Positions 43,859 through 52,604 are shown, numbered from the stretch's first letter. The stretch: DNA of 64,000 bases from an uncultured bacterium (GCA_947073515.1 CAMTMC010000005.1:27302-91301), one strand, 5' to 3'. Made by a program: numbers and translations. The notes: generated by a model from the sequence alone, not told the origin.

Positions 43859-45038
43859 CGAACAGAATTTTACCCCGGAGCTGACCCTGGACACCGCCGC
43901 CGCGCAGGCGGTGGAGGCCCCGGCCCTGACCCTGGAGCCCTCCGCCCCCGCCACCCCGGCGGTGGACGAGTCCGTCCAGGCCGCCCGGGACGCCAACGCC
44001 GTCAAGCTGGACGAGTCCATGCTGTCCGAGGCGGAGCGGAAGATGGTGGCGGAGTTTTCGGAAAAGATCGACGTCACCGACTCCAGCCTGGTGCTGAACT
44101 ACGGCGCCGCCGCCCAGAAGAACGTGGCCGCCTTCTCTGAGAGCGCCCTGTCCAACGTGAAGACCAAGGACCTGGGCCAGGTGGGCGAGGCCCTGGGCAA
44201 TTTGGTTGTCGAGCTCAAGGGCTTTGGCGAGGAAGAGGAGAAAAAGGGGCTCTTCGGCATGTTCAAAAAGGCGGGCAATAAGCTGGAGTCCATGAAGGCC
44301 CAATACGCCAAGGCGGAGACCAACGTGGACAAGATCGTCAAGGTGCTGGAGAACCACCAGGTTGTGCTGATGAAGGACATCGCCATGTTCGACCAGATGT
44401 ATGACCTGAATACCAAGTACTACAAGGAACTGACCATGTATATCCTGGCCGGCAAGAAGCGGCTGGAGTATCTGCGTACCCACGACCTGGCCGACCTGAA
44501 GAAGAAGGCGGAGGCCACCGGCGCCCAGGAGGACGCCCAGGCCTACAACGACCTGTCCAACCTGTGCGGCCGCTTTGAAAAGAAGCTCCACGACCTGGAG
44601 CTCACCCGGATGATCTCCATCCAGATGGGCCCCCAGACCCGCCTGCTCCAGAACAACGACGCCCTGATGCTGGAAAAGATCCAGTCCTCTCTGGTGAACA
44701 CCATCCCCCTGTGGAAGAGCCAGATGGTGCTGGCCCTGGGGCTGGAGCACGGCCGCCAGGCCACCCAGGCCCAGTCCGCCGTCACCGACATGACCAACCA
44801 GCTGCTCCAGAAGAACGCCGACCTGCTGAAGATGGGCACCATCGAGACAGCCAAGGAGGCGGAGCGCAGCGTGGTGGACATCCAGACCCTCCAGCACACC
44901 AACCAGCAGCTCATCTCTACCCTGGACGAGGTCATGCGTATCCAGCAGGAGGGCAGCCAGAAGCGCAGGGAGGCGGAGGCCGAGCTGGGCCGCATTGAGG
45001 GCGAGCTGAAGCAGAAGCTGCTGGAGCTGCGGGGCTGA
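43851..45038 (+). CDS. TelA family toxic-anion-resistance protein
   Basis: The 395-residue soluble, helical protein fits the TelA (KlaA/YceH) family. Features are an acidic Ala/Pro-rich N-terminus, FGEEEEKKGLFGMFKKAGNKLESMKAQYAKAETNVDKI, MYDLNTKYYKELTMYILAGKKRL, and the C-terminal coiled region LLQKNADLLKMGTIETAKEAERSVVDIQTLQ. The family was named for tellurite resistance, and members in gut bacteria also influence envelope stress and antimicrobial tolerance; mechanism unknown. It is translationally coupled to the preceding membrane gene, with GGAGG inside that gene's end. Confidence 0.92.
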   Translation: MSDEQNFTPELTLDTAAAQAVEAPALTLEPSAPATPAVDESVQAARDANAVKLDESMLSEAERKMVAEFSEKIDVTDSSLVLNYGAAAQKNVAAFSESALSNVKTKDLGQVGEALGNLVVELKGFGEEEEKKGLFGMFKKAGNKLESMKAQYAKAETNVDKIVKVLENHQVVLMKDIAMFDQMYDLNTKYYKELTMYILAGKKRLEYLRTHDLADLKKKAEATGAQEDAQAYNDLSNLCGRFEKKLHDLELTRMISIQMGPQTRLLQNNDALMLEKIQSSLVNTIPLWKSQMVLALGLEHGRQATQAQSAVTDMTNQLLQKNADLLKMGTIETAKEAERSVVDIQTLQHTNQQLISTLDEVMRIQQEGSQKRREAEAELGRIEGELKQKLLELRG

Positions 45039-45152
45039 TCCCTCTCCCTCCTACACCATTCCACAGCCCGTCGGCCAATAATGCGGGCAGGACGGCCCAG
45101 CCTCTGACAGGGCCGCCTACCGTTCCGGCGGGCCCCGCGCAAGGAGAATATC

Positions 45153-46211
45153 ATGAAATTTTTTCAAAAAACCTGGGTCGCCTGGCTCATCACCGCCACT
45201 ATGATTGCGGGGGCAGTCCTCATCGGCCTGAACCGGGAGCCCGGCCCCGCCTCCGCCGCCCCCAAGGACCTGGGGCTGGACGGCAACCTGTCCACTGGCG
45301 GCTACGAGCGGTGGGTCTGGGACGAGGCGGGGACGCTGTCCTCCTCGGTGGAGGAGCGTATCTGCCTGTATAACGCTAACTGGGACCGGCGGTATGAGAG
45401 CATCATCGCCGTAGCGGTTGTCAAGAGCGCCGGCGGCGATATCCAGGACTACGCCTACAGCCTGGGCACTGAGATCGAGCTGGGCGGCGCCGACGGCATC
45501 CTGGTCATCGACACCGCCGCCCGGGACGCCTTTCTGGCTGTGGGCCCCGACTACCCCATGAGCGACAGCCAGGTGAGCGGCTACCTCTCTAGCAGCCTGT
45601 ACGACGCCGTGAAGGCCGGTAAATACGGCGACGGCATCCTGGAGCTGTTTGAGGACATCAACCAGTTCTATGTGGACAACTACGGCCTGGGCTACCTGGA
45701 CAGCGCCAGCTCCCACAGCGGCTACCGGGCCGCCTCCCCTCTGGTCGGGCTGGTGGTATTCCTGGTCATCCTGATCCTGGTTTTCTCCCTCATCGACAGC
45801 ATGCGGTACCAGACCTATCGAACCCGGTACTACGGGGTGGTCAATCCCCCGGTGATCTTCCGGCCCATCCTGTTCTGGCACGGGCCGGGCTCCCGGTGGT
45901 ACCGCCGGAACTGGCGCCGGCCTCCCCCGCCGCCTCCCCCTCCCCCAAGAGGGCCCAGAGGCCCGGGGCCTGGCGGAGGGTTCAGCGGCTTCTCCGGTCC
46001 CTCGGGCGGCCCCCGTGGCGGCGGCTCTTTCTCCTCCGGCCCCCGGGGCGGTGGCTTCTCCAGCGGGAGAGGCGGCGGCTTCTCCTCCGGCCCTAGAGGG
46101 GGCGGCTTTGGAGGCTTCGGCGGCAGCGGCCGGGGCGGAGGCTTCTCCGGCGGCTCTCGGGGGGGCGGCTTTGGAGGAGGCTCCCGGGGCGGAGGCTTTG
46201 GACGCCGGTAA
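45153..46211 (+). CDS. TPM-domain membrane protein with Gly-rich tail
   Basis: The 352-residue protein has an N-terminal membrane helix (WLITATMIAGAVLIGL) and an extracytoplasmic TPM domain (YERWVWDEAGTLSSSVEERI; IIAVAVVKSAGGDIQDYAYSLG; GADGILVIDTAARDAFLAVG). A second helix follows (AASPLVGLVVFLVILILVFSLI), then RRPPPPPPPPPRG, and a long Gly/Phe/Ser/Arg low-complexity tail with GGGFSSG units. The TPM domain (YgcG/Psb32) is linked to membrane-protein quality control or phosphatase activity. Similar TPM genes accompany xpaC-telA in other Clostridia. GGAG lies upstream of the ATG, 115 bp after telA. Confidence 0.88.
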   Translation: MKFFQKTWVAWLITATMIAGAVLIGLNREPGPASAAPKDLGLDGNLSTGGYERWVWDEAGTLSSSVEERICLYNANWDRRYESIIAVAVVKSAGGDIQDYAYSLGTEIELGGADGILVIDTAARDAFLAVGPDYPMSDSQVSGYLSSSLYDAVKAGKYGDGILELFEDINQFYVDNYGLGYLDSASSHSGYRAASPLVGLVVFLVILILVFSLIDSMRYQTYRTRYYGVVNPPVIFRPILFWHGPGSRWYRRNWRRPPPPPPPPPRGPRGPGPGGGFSGFSGPSGGPRGGGSFSSGPRGGGFSSGRGGGFSSGPRGGGFGGFGGSGRGGGFSGGSRGGGFGGGSRGGGFGRR

Positions 46212-46222
46212 CCGAAAATCAC

Positions 46223-46256
46223 AAGCGCCTGGGTCATCCCCAGGCGCTTCTTTTTC
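46223..46256 (+). terminator. Terminator of the xpaC-telA-TPM operon
   Basis: AAGCGCCTGGG and CCCAGGCGCTT form an 11 bp stem followed by CTTTTTC. Confidence 0.87.
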
Positions 46257-46332
46257 TCCCCGGGTAAATTTGGACATACCTCCCCCCGGCCCCGCATAGG
46301 ATGGAACAACAAACGATAGGGGTGTTGTTTCC

Positions 46333-46953
46333 ATGCAAATCGACCGCAGTGAAAACAGAATTGTTCTCCGGGGGCGGCTGGCCGCCTCCCCCGCTCCCTC
46401 CCACAGCAACCACGGGGTATCCTACCTCCTCCTTCCCCTGACCGTACGCCGGCTGTCCGGGGTGGAGGACCGGCTCAATGTGGTGGCGTCGGAGGACCAG
46501 CTGGAGGGGCTGTCCCTCTCCCCCGGCGACCCGCTCACCGTCCGGGGGGAAGTGCGGACCTTCAACAACCGCAGCGGCGTGGGCAGCCGCCTGATCATCA
46601 GCGTCTTCGCCCGGGATCTTTACCAGGAGGAGGGGGAGGACGAAAACCGCCTGGAGCTGTCCGGCACCCTGTGCAAGCCCCCCTCCCTCCGGGCCACCCC
46701 TCTGGGCCGCACCATCTGCGACATGATTTTGGCCGTCAACCGCCGGTACGGCCGGGCGGATTACCTGCCCTGCATCGCCTGGGGCAGCCTGGCCCACCGG
46801 TGCGGGGGGATGTCGGTGGGGGACTCCATCGCCCTGGAGGGCCGGCTCCAGAGCCGGCTGTACACCAAGGAGCTGGACGGCCAGCTCCAGGAGCGCACCG
46901 CCTTTGAGGTATCCATCATGTCGCTGGCGGATGACGGGGCATACATCGAATAA
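46333..46953 (+). CDS. SSB-like protein with two OB folds
   Basis: The 206-residue protein appears to contain two OB-fold units. The first is about residues 1-105 (RIVLRGRLAASPAPSHSNHGVSYLLLPLTV...LTVRGEVRTFNNRS). The second, about residues 108-200, resembles single-stranded DNA-binding protein (LELSGTLCKPPSLRATPLGRTICDMILAVNRRYGRADYLPCIAWGSLAHRC, DSIALEGRLQSRLYTK). The usual acidic C-terminal tip of housekeeping SSB is absent. It could bind ssDNA in a specialised role. An AGGGGTG lies upstream of the ATG. Confidence 0.78.
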   Translation: MQIDRSENRIVLRGRLAASPAPSHSNHGVSYLLLPLTVRRLSGVEDRLNVVASEDQLEGLSLSPGDPLTVRGEVRTFNNRSGVGSRLIISVFARDLYQEEGEDENRLELSGTLCKPPSLRATPLGRTICDMILAVNRRYGRADYLPCIAWGSLAHRCGGMSVGDSIALEGRLQSRLYTKELDGQLQERTAFEVSIMSLADDGAYIE

Positions 46954-47028
46954 TGGAATTTTTCTCCCCGCATATTTTGGCTGGAACAGAAAAAAATAGG
47001 GGTACATCCATCAATAAGGAGGTATCCC

Positions 47029-48342
47029 ATGAACCGTGAATTTTCCTTCCGCCGGGCCCTGGCCCCGGTTCTGGCGCTGGCGGTACTCTGCTCCCTGGCA
47101 GTCCCCGCCTCCGCCTTCTTCTGGGAGAAGAAGGACAGCAATCCCCAGGTAGCCCCCTTCTCCAAAAATGGCCTAATCGGGGCCGCCATCCCCTTCTCTC
47201 CCGAGGACTTCACCGTCACCGGCGGGAAGCAGGAGGATCTGGCGGGCATCACCATCAACTCCCTGCCCGCCCCCGGGGCGGGCACCCTGCTGATGGGCGG
47301 CCAGCCGCTGGAGGCCGGGGCGTCGGTGGACGCCACCGCCCTGTCCGGCCTGTCTTTCCAGATCGCCCAGGCCCCCACGGTGACCACCGCCGTGTTCCAG
47401 TTCACCCCCGCCTTCTCCAGCGGGAAAACCGGGGAGGCGTCCACTGTGACCCTCTATCTCCTCACCCAGGAGAACCAGCCCCCGGTGGCCCGGAACATGG
47501 AACTGAGCACCTATAAAAACGTGGCCATCACCGGCTACTTCGACGCCGTGGACGGCGAGGGGGACCTGCTCACCTTCCAGCTCACCTCCACCCCCGCCCG
47601 GGGGGCTGTGGAGGTGGCGGAGGACGGCTCCAGCCAGTTCGTCTATACCCCCTATGAGAACAAGACCGGCTCCGACTCCTTCACTTATGTGGCCATTGAC
47701 CCGGCGGGCAATACCTCCCCGGAGGCCCGGGTGACCCTGCGGATCGACAAGCCTGACACCAAAGTCACCTACGCCGACCTGGAGGGCCACCCCGCCCACA
47801 AGTCCGCCATCCGCCTGGCGGAGGAGGGGGTGTACGTGGGCCGGTATCTGGACGGCCGGTATTTCTTTGACCCGGACCAGAGCGTCAGCCGGGCCCAGTT
47901 CCTCACCATGGCCATGTCGGTCACCGGCCTGGAGGAGCTGGAGGGGATCACCCTCACCGGCTTCTCTGACGACAGCGCCATCCCCACCTGGGCCAAGGGC
48001 CCCGTGTCCGCCGCTTTGAAGGCGGGGGCTATCCAGGGGGGCCGGGATGAGAGCGGCGCCCCTGTCTTCGGGGCGGAGCAGCACATCACCCGGGCGGAGG
48101 CCACAGTGATGCTCAACAACCTGCTGGGCGTCTCCGACGTGCCGGTAGAGGTCTTCTCCGCCGGCCAGGGCCACTGGGCCGCCCAGGCCGCCGCCAACCT
48201 GGCCGCCTCCGGGGTTATCCAGACCGGACGAGGCGGGGCAGCGGAGCTGTCCGGCCAGCTCACGCTGGCGGAGGCCGCCCAGATGCTGGACGGCGCCCTG
48301 GAGGTGATGTCCGCCAGGGAGAGCGGCTGGCTGCCCTGGTAA
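47029..48342 (+). CDS. Secreted S-layer homology (SLH) protein with Ig/cadherin-like domain
   Basis: The 437-residue protein has a signal peptide (ALAPVLALAVLCSLAVPASA) and a central region with tandem cadherin-like repeats (NQPPVARNMELSTYKNVAITGYFDAVDGEGDLLTFQL; SDSFTYVAIDPAGNTSPEARV). Three SLH-type units follow (HKSAIRLAEEGVYVGRYLDGRYFFDPDQSVSRAQFLTMA; IPTWAKGPVSAALKAGAIQGG...ITRAEATVMLNNLL; HWAAQAAANLAASGVIQ). SLH units anchor proteins to pyruvylated cell-wall polymers. AAGGAGG precedes the ATG. Confidence 0.9.
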   Translation: MNREFSFRRALAPVLALAVLCSLAVPASAFFWEKKDSNPQVAPFSKNGLIGAAIPFSPEDFTVTGGKQEDLAGITINSLPAPGAGTLLMGGQPLEAGASVDATALSGLSFQIAQAPTVTTAVFQFTPAFSSGKTGEASTVTLYLLTQENQPPVARNMELSTYKNVAITGYFDAVDGEGDLLTFQLTSTPARGAVEVAEDGSSQFVYTPYENKTGSDSFTYVAIDPAGNTSPEARVTLRIDKPDTKVTYADLEGHPAHKSAIRLAEEGVYVGRYLDGRYFFDPDQSVSRAQFLTMAMSVTGLEELEGITLTGFSDDSAIPTWAKGPVSAALKAGAIQGGRDESGAPVFGAEQHITRAEATVMLNNLLGVSDVPVEVFSAGQGHWAAQAAANLAASGVIQTGRGGAAELSGQLTLAEAAQMLDGALEVMSARESGWLPW

Positions 48343-48345
48343 CCC

Positions 48346-48378
48346 AAAAAACACCCCTGGAGCTCCGCTCCAGGGGTG
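48346..48378 (-). terminator. Terminator of the rsmD-coaD operon (minus), also facing the SLH gene
   Basis: CACCCCTGGAGC and GCTCCAGGGGTG form a 12 bp stem with a TCC/GGA loop. On the minus strand TTTTTT follows directly; on the plus strand only CTTCT follows. Confidence 0.85.
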
Positions 48379-48411
48379 CTTCTGATGTACCGCCCTTTTG
48401 AAGATCAGGCG

Positions 48412-48933
48412 TCAGTCCTCGTCCGCCGCCGCGTTGTACATGGGGCGGCCGCCCCCGCTGGGGGCCTGGCCGGCCACGCCGGCGGCGGCCCGGAACCGGG
48501 CCCGGGACTTCTTAATCTCGTCGTACGCCTCCGCCACGGCCTCTTCGGTGCGGCGCAGGGCGTCCTCACAGTAGCTGTTGGCCGAGCGCTTCAGCTCCCG
48601 GCTGCGCTCCTCCGCCTGCTGGACCATCTCGTTGGCCCGCTGGCGGGCCTGGAGGGAGATGGACTCCTCCGCCAGCAGCTGGCGGGCCCGCTCCTCAGCG
48701 GATTTGAGGATGGACTCCGCCTTCCGCTTGGACTCGGCCTCCAGCTCCGCCCGGCGGGCCATCATCTTCCGGGCCTCAGTCAGCTCCATGGGAAACTGGC
48801 TCTTGATGTCGTCAATCAGATCCAGCGCCCGGTCCCGATCCAGCATACACTTGTCGCTGGACAGCGGGACATTTTTCGCCTCGTCGATCATCTCAAAGAG
48901 CATATCCAGCAGTTCTTCTACACCAGTCGCCAT
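48412..48933 (-). CDS. Coiled-coil protein downstream of coaD, unknown function
   Basis: The 173-residue helical protein begins ATGVEELLDMLFEMIDEAKNV and contains LDLIDDIKSQFPMELTEARKMM, then a long Glu/Arg/Ala coiled coil (ELEAESKRKAESILKSAEERARQLL) and a flexible Gly-rich tail. It resembles DivIVA-like or V-type ATPase subunit E-like coiled coils, a weak likeness by composition. An alternative GTG start at 48939 overlaps the coaD TGA (GTGA), which would couple translation. The position after rsmD-coaD is common in Clostridia and supports a real gene. Confidence 0.8.
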   Translation of the reverse strand: MATGVEELLDMLFEMIDEAKNVPLSSDKCMLDRDRALDLIDDIKSQFPMELTEARKMMARRAELEAESKRKAESILKSAEERARQLLAEESISLQARQRANEMVQQAEERSRELKRSANSYCEDALRRTEEAVAEAYDEIKKSRARFRAAAGVAGQAPSGGGRPMYNAAADED

Positions 48934-48935
48934 AT

Positions 48936-49433
48936 TCACCCATCCTTTCTTTCCAGTTCTCTCATCCGCCGCTCCACGTCGGCGATGATCTCCCGGGGGA
49001 CAAACTCCCCCAGGCAGGCGCCGTACCGGGCCATCTCCTTGACGATGGTGGAGCTGAGATAAGTATACTTCTCGCTGGAGGCCAGGAACATGGTCTCCAG
49101 CTCCGGGTTCAGCTTGCGGTTGATCACCGCCATCTGGACCTCCTGCTCATAGTCGGACACCGCCCGCAGGCCCTTCACCACCACGTTGGCCCCCCGCTCC
49201 TTGGCGTAGGCCGCCAGCAGGCCGCTGGAGAAGTCCACCTCCACATTGGGAAACCGCTTCACCGACCGGCGCAGCAGCTCCACCCGCTCCGGCGGGGTGA
49301 ACATCCCGGTCTTGTTGGAGTTGACCATGACGCACACGATCAGCTTGTCAAAGCACCGGGCGGCCCGCTTAATGATATTCAGATGTCCCAGGGTCACCGG
49401 GTCAAAGCTGCCCGGGTAGATGGCCACGCTCAT
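48936..49433 (-). CDS. coaD: Pantetheine-phosphate adenylyltransferase
   Basis: CoaD (165 residues, full length) catalyses the penultimate step of coenzyme A synthesis. The nucleotidyltransferase motif is AIYPGSFDPVTLGHLNII, followed by NSNKTGMFTPPERVELL, NVVVKGLRAVSDYEQE and the C-terminal signature KYTYLSSTIVKEMARYG. It lies two bases after rsmD, the usual gene order rsmD-coaD in Firmicutes. Confidence 0.97.
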   Translation of the reverse strand: MSVAIYPGSFDPVTLGHLNIIKRAARCFDKLIVCVMVNSNKTGMFTPPERVELLRRSVKRFPNVEVDFSSGLLAAYAKERGANVVVKGLRAVSDYEQEVQMAVINRKLNPELETMFLASSEKYTYLSSTIVKEMARYGACLGEFVPREIIADVERRMRELERKDG

Positions 49434-49435
49434 TT

Positions 49436-49987
49436 TTACACGCTCCCAGCCCGGCGGCAGACGGTCAGCTTGACCTGCCCGTACCGATACTCTCTCCCCG
49501 CCTCATAGGGGGGCGTCAGCGGGGACAGGACCCAGTCCGGCCCACTTTCACAGACTATTATACCATGTTCCCGGAGAATGTCAAACCGTGCCAGGGCCTC
49601 CACACTTTTTTCCAGCAGGCCGCTGGCGTAGGGGGGGTCTAAAAAGACCACGTCGAACTTCTCCCGGCAGGAGGCCAGGAAGGACAGGGCGTCCCCCTGT
49701 ACCACCTGGGACAGCTCAGAGAAGCCGCACAGCTTCAGGTTCTCCCGCACCAGGGCGGCGGCCTCCCGCCGCTGGTCCACAAAGACACAGTGGGCGCTCC
49801 CCCGGGACAGGGCCTCGATCCCCAGCTGGCCGGTGCCGGCGAACAGGTCCAGCACCCGGCGGCCCTCCAGCTCAAACTGGACGATGTTGAACAGGGATTC
49901 CTTCACCTTGTCGGTGGTAGGGCGGGTGTCCATGCCCTGGGGCTCCTTCAGCTTGCGGCCCCGTGCAGAACCTGAGATAATGCGCAT
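49436..49987 (-). CDS. rsmD: 16S rRNA (guanine(966)-N2)-methyltransferase
   Basis: RsmD (183 residues) methylates G966 of 16S rRNA. Evidence is the start MRIISGSARGRKLKEPQGMDTRPTTDKVKESLF, the SAM-binding VLDLFAGTGQLGIEALSRG, and the catalytic DPPY in FDVVFLDPPYASG. AAAGGAAGG lies upstream of the ATG. First gene of the rsmD-coaD-coiled coil unit. Confidence 0.96.
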   Translation of the reverse strand: MRIISGSARGRKLKEPQGMDTRPTTDKVKESLFNIVQFELEGRRVLDLFAGTGQLGIEALSRGSAHCVFVDQRREAAALVRENLKLCGFSELSQVVQGDALSFLASCREKFDVVFLDPPYASGLLEKSVEALARFDILREHGIIVCESGPDWVLSPLTPPYEAGREYRYGQVKLTVCRRAGSV

Positions 49988-50014
49988 ATTGACCTTCCTT
50001 TCCTGTGGAACGGA

Positions 50015-50437
50015 TTAAAACCACATTGCCGCCCCATCCCGAAATTGCGGGACCGGCCCGTTTCGGTATGGGTCATAGCGGTCCTCATTGCATCCAAACT
50101 CCTTCAAAGCACAAATCCTTCCCTCCTGATCCCATTGGACCAGCGACATGCCTTCAAAGGCCTCCACCGTTCCGCCATTCACGGTGTTTTTAAAATACCA
50201 CTCTACCACCGTCTGGCTGTCCGTGTGGAAAAACTGCTTAATATCCCATTGAAGCACCCTTCCTCGGGTGTTCCACTCCGCGAACCAGTGCTGGATGGCC
50301 TTTGCGCCACGGTACTCCGGGCCCCAGCTCTCCGTGTAGACGGCATCAGCGGAAAAAATATCTAAAATGCCCAAATCGGCTGCTTTCAGCCACATATCAA
50401 ACCAAAGCCGAATGATCTGTTCTCTCTTTTCTGTCAT
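50015..50437 (-). CDS. SnoaL-like (NTF2-fold) protein
   Basis: The 140-residue protein has the NTF2/SnoaL pattern: IIRLWFDMWLKAADLGILDIFSADAVYTESWGPEYRGAKAIQHWFAEW, then VEWYFKNTVNGGTVEAFEGMSLVQWDQEGRICALKEFG. These folds serve as small-molecule isomerases, binding proteins or have unknown roles. It starts eight bases after the uvrC stop; the weak ribosome-binding site (GGAGAG) is inside uvrC. Codon use is less GC-rich than uvrC, which hints at transfer. Confidence 0.85.
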   Translation of the reverse strand: MTEKREQIIRLWFDMWLKAADLGILDIFSADAVYTESWGPEYRGAKAIQHWFAEWNTRGRVLQWDIKQFFHTDSQTVVEWYFKNTVNGGTVEAFEGMSLVQWDQEGRICALKEFGCNEDRYDPYRNGPVPQFRDGAAMWF

Positions 50438-50444
50438 TTTTCGC

Positions 50445-52265
50445 TCACTCTCCCCCATGAAAGTAATCATACACCGCTTGGGCCGTATTTTTGGGTACCA
50501 CCTCCTGGAGCTGCTCCAGGGAAGCGGCCTTGATGGCCTTGACGGTCTTGAACTGTTTCAGCAGCTGGGTACGGCGAACCTCCCCCACACCGGGGATTTT
50601 GTCCAGGGTAGAGGTTTTCACGTGCCCCGCCTGGAGCTGCCGGTGGTAATCGATGGCGAAGCGGTGGGTCTCCTCCTGGATCTGCCCGATGAGGGCAAAC
50701 ACCGCCGGGATGGCCTGGATGCCGATCTCCCGGCCGTCGGGATGGACCAGGGCCCGGGTGCGGTGCCGGTCGTCCTTCACCATGCCGTAGGCGGGGATGT
50801 CCAGGTTCAGGGTCTCCAGCACCCGCCTGGCCACCTTCACATGCTCGTGGCCGCCGTCAATCAGCAGCAGGTCGGGCCTGTCGGAGAACTTCTCGTCCCC
50901 GTCCAGATACCGCCGGAACCGCCGGGTGAGCACCTGCTCCATGGAGGCGTAGTCATCCGGGCCGTCCATGTCCTTCAGCTTAAAGCGGCGGTAGTCCCGC
51001 TTCAGGGGTTTCCCGTCCACGTAGACCACCATGGAGGCCACGATATCGCTGGCCCCCTGGTTGGAGATGTCGTAGGACTCCATCCGCCTGGGCGGGGCGT
51101 CCAGGGCCAGCATCCTGCCCAGGGCCTCCAGCAGCTTGTTCTGCCGCTCCTCCCGGGTGGTGGCCCGGATGACCTCCTCCTGGGCGTTCTGGTTGGCCAG
51201 GCGGATCAGATCCATCTTGGCCCCCCGCTGGGGGGTGAGAAGCTCCACCCGGTAGCCCACCTGCTCTGACAGCAGGCGGGTGAGGGGCACCTGGTCAGCC
51301 AGCTCGCAGGGGAGCAAAATATGCTTGGGCAGGCGGGTCCGGCCCACATAGTATTCCCGGATGAGGGAGGAAAACACGCTCTCCTCGTCCTCCTCCATGG
51401 GGGTGTCCAGCAAATCGAAGTCTTTGGCGGCCAGCTCGCCGTCCATGTAGTGGAGTACCACAAAGCAGCTCTTGGCCGTCCCCCGGAAAAAACCGGTGAC
51501 ATCGGTGTCCGCCAGGGAGCCGGCGATGACCTTCTGCCGCTTGCCCAGCAGCTCAATGGCCCGCAGCCGGTCCCGCAGCTCCGCCGCCCGTTCGAAGCGA
51601 AGCTCCTCCGCGGCCTGTTCCATCTCCCGGGTGAGGTCGCCCCGCACCTCCTGGAAACGGCCCTCCAGCAGGGACACCGCCTGGCTGATGGCCTGGGCGT
51701 GCTGTTCCTGGAGCTCGTCCCCCCGGCAGTAGCCGTCGCACTTGCCCATGTGGAAGTTGAGGCAGGGCCGCTCCTTGCCGATATCCCGGGGGAACTTCTT
51801 GCCGCAGGAGGGCAGCCGCAGGGCGGAGCGCAGGGCCTCAATGATCCCCTGGGTGTTGTGGCGGCTGGCGTAGGGGCCGAAATACCGGGCGCCGTCCTCC
51901 GCCGCCTTGGTAGCCAGGGAGAACTTGGGGTAGGCCTCGTTGGACAGCCTGATATAGGGGTAGCCCTTGCTGTCCTTCAGAAGGATGTTGTACCGGGGCT
52001 GATGGCGCTTGATGAGGGAGCACTCCAGCACCAGGGCCTCAAACTCGCTGTCGGCGATGATCACGTCGAAGTGATGGATCTGAGCCACCATGTTCCGGGT
52101 CTTCTCCGTATGGGAGGCCAGGTTGGCGAAGTATTGGCTCACCCGGTTTTTCAGGGCCTTGGCCTTGCCCACATAGATGACGGTGTTCTTCTCATCCTGC
52201 ATGATGTAGACACCGGGCTTCAGCGGCAGATTATGGGCCTTTTCTTTCAATTCATCGAAGGTCAC
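50445..52265 (-). CDS. uvrC: Excinuclease ABC subunit C
   Basis: UvrC (606 residues) makes the two incisions of nucleotide-excision repair. The N-terminal GIY-YIG nuclease is visible in LPLKPGVYIMQDEKNTVIYVGKAKALKNRVSQYF. A cysteine-rich segment (KKFPRDIGKERPCLNFHMGKCDGYC) follows, then a UVR helical region, the RNase H-like domain (ESYDISNQGASDIVASMVVYVDGKP; LLLIDGGHEHVKVA) and a C-terminal helix-hairpin-helix (LDKIPGVGEVRRTQLLKQF). No uvrA or uvrB is in the window. Confidence 0.97.
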   Translation of the reverse strand: MTFDELKEKAHNLPLKPGVYIMQDEKNTVIYVGKAKALKNRVSQYFANLASHTEKTRNMVAQIHHFDVIIADSEFEALVLECSLIKRHQPRYNILLKDSKGYPYIRLSNEAYPKFSLATKAAEDGARYFGPYASRHNTQGIIEALRSALRLPSCGKKFPRDIGKERPCLNFHMGKCDGYCRGDELQEQHAQAISQAVSLLEGRFQEVRGDLTREMEQAAEELRFERAAELRDRLRAIELLGKRQKVIAGSLADTDVTGFFRGTAKSCFVVLHYMDGELAAKDFDLLDTPMEEDEESVFSSLIREYYVGRTRLPKHILLPCELADQVPLTRLLSEQVGYRVELLTPQRGAKMDLIRLANQNAQEEVIRATTREERQNKLLEALGRMLALDAPPRRMESYDISNQGASDIVASMVVYVDGKPLKRDYRRFKLKDMDGPDDYASMEQVLTRRFRRYLDGDEKFSDRPDLLLIDGGHEHVKVARRVLETLNLDIPAYGMVKDDRHRTRALVHPDGREIGIQAIPAVFALIGQIQEETHRFAIDYHRQLQAGHVKTSTLDKIPGVGEVRRTQLLKQFKTVKAIKAASLEQLQEVVPKNTAQAVYDYFHGGE

Positions 52266-52294
52266 GGCACACCGCCTCCTGTCTTTGCGGATGG

Positions 52295-52325
52295 CAAAAA
52301 AGACGCCGCAAAGCGGCGCCTTTTT
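52295..52325. terminator. Bidirectional terminator between HPr and uvrC genes
   Basis: An A-run, GACGCCGC, AAA loop, GCGGCGCC and TTTTT form an 8 bp stem with T-runs on both strands. It ends the HPr transcript, implying uvrC has its own start. Confidence 0.8.
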
Positions 52326-52340
52326 ATCAGCTTGGGGAGA

Positions 52341-52604
52341 TTACTCGGAAAAGTCAGACGAGATCATCTTGGCCAGGGCCTCAACGGCCTCTTTCTCGTC
52401 GGGTCCGTCAGCGATCAGCTTAATGGGGGTGCCTTTCACAATACCCAGGGAAAGAACACCAAGAAGGCTCTTGGCGTTTACCTTGCGCTCCTCCTTCTCA
52501 ACCCAGATGGCGCTTTTAAACTCGTTGGCCTTCTGGATGAAGAAAGTAGCCGGCCTGGCGTGCAGACCAACCTGGTTATTGACGACTGCTTCCTGACTAT
52601 ACAT
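52341..52604 (-). CDS. ptsH: HPr family phosphocarrier protein
   Basis: The 87-residue protein is HPr, the phosphocarrier of the sugar phosphotransferase system and, in Firmicutes, the co-repressor partner of CcpA when phosphorylated on serine. The active-site His is in VGLHARPATFF and the regulatory Ser46 region is AKSLLGVLSLGI. The presence of His15 argues against the paralogue Crh. I start at MYSQEAVVNN after GGAGG. ptsI is not adjacent. Confidence 0.93.
   Translation of the reverse strand: MYSQEAVVNNQVGLHARPATFFIQKANEFKSAIWVEKEERKVNAKSLLGVLSLGIVKGTPIKLIADGPDEKEAVEALAKMISSDFSE

Noticed and set aside
45960-46208. Gly-rich tandem DNA repeats that could suggest a CRISPR or minisatellite
   Set aside because: They are in frame and encode the low-complexity tail of the TPM protein. 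No spacer/repeat regularity fits CRISPR.
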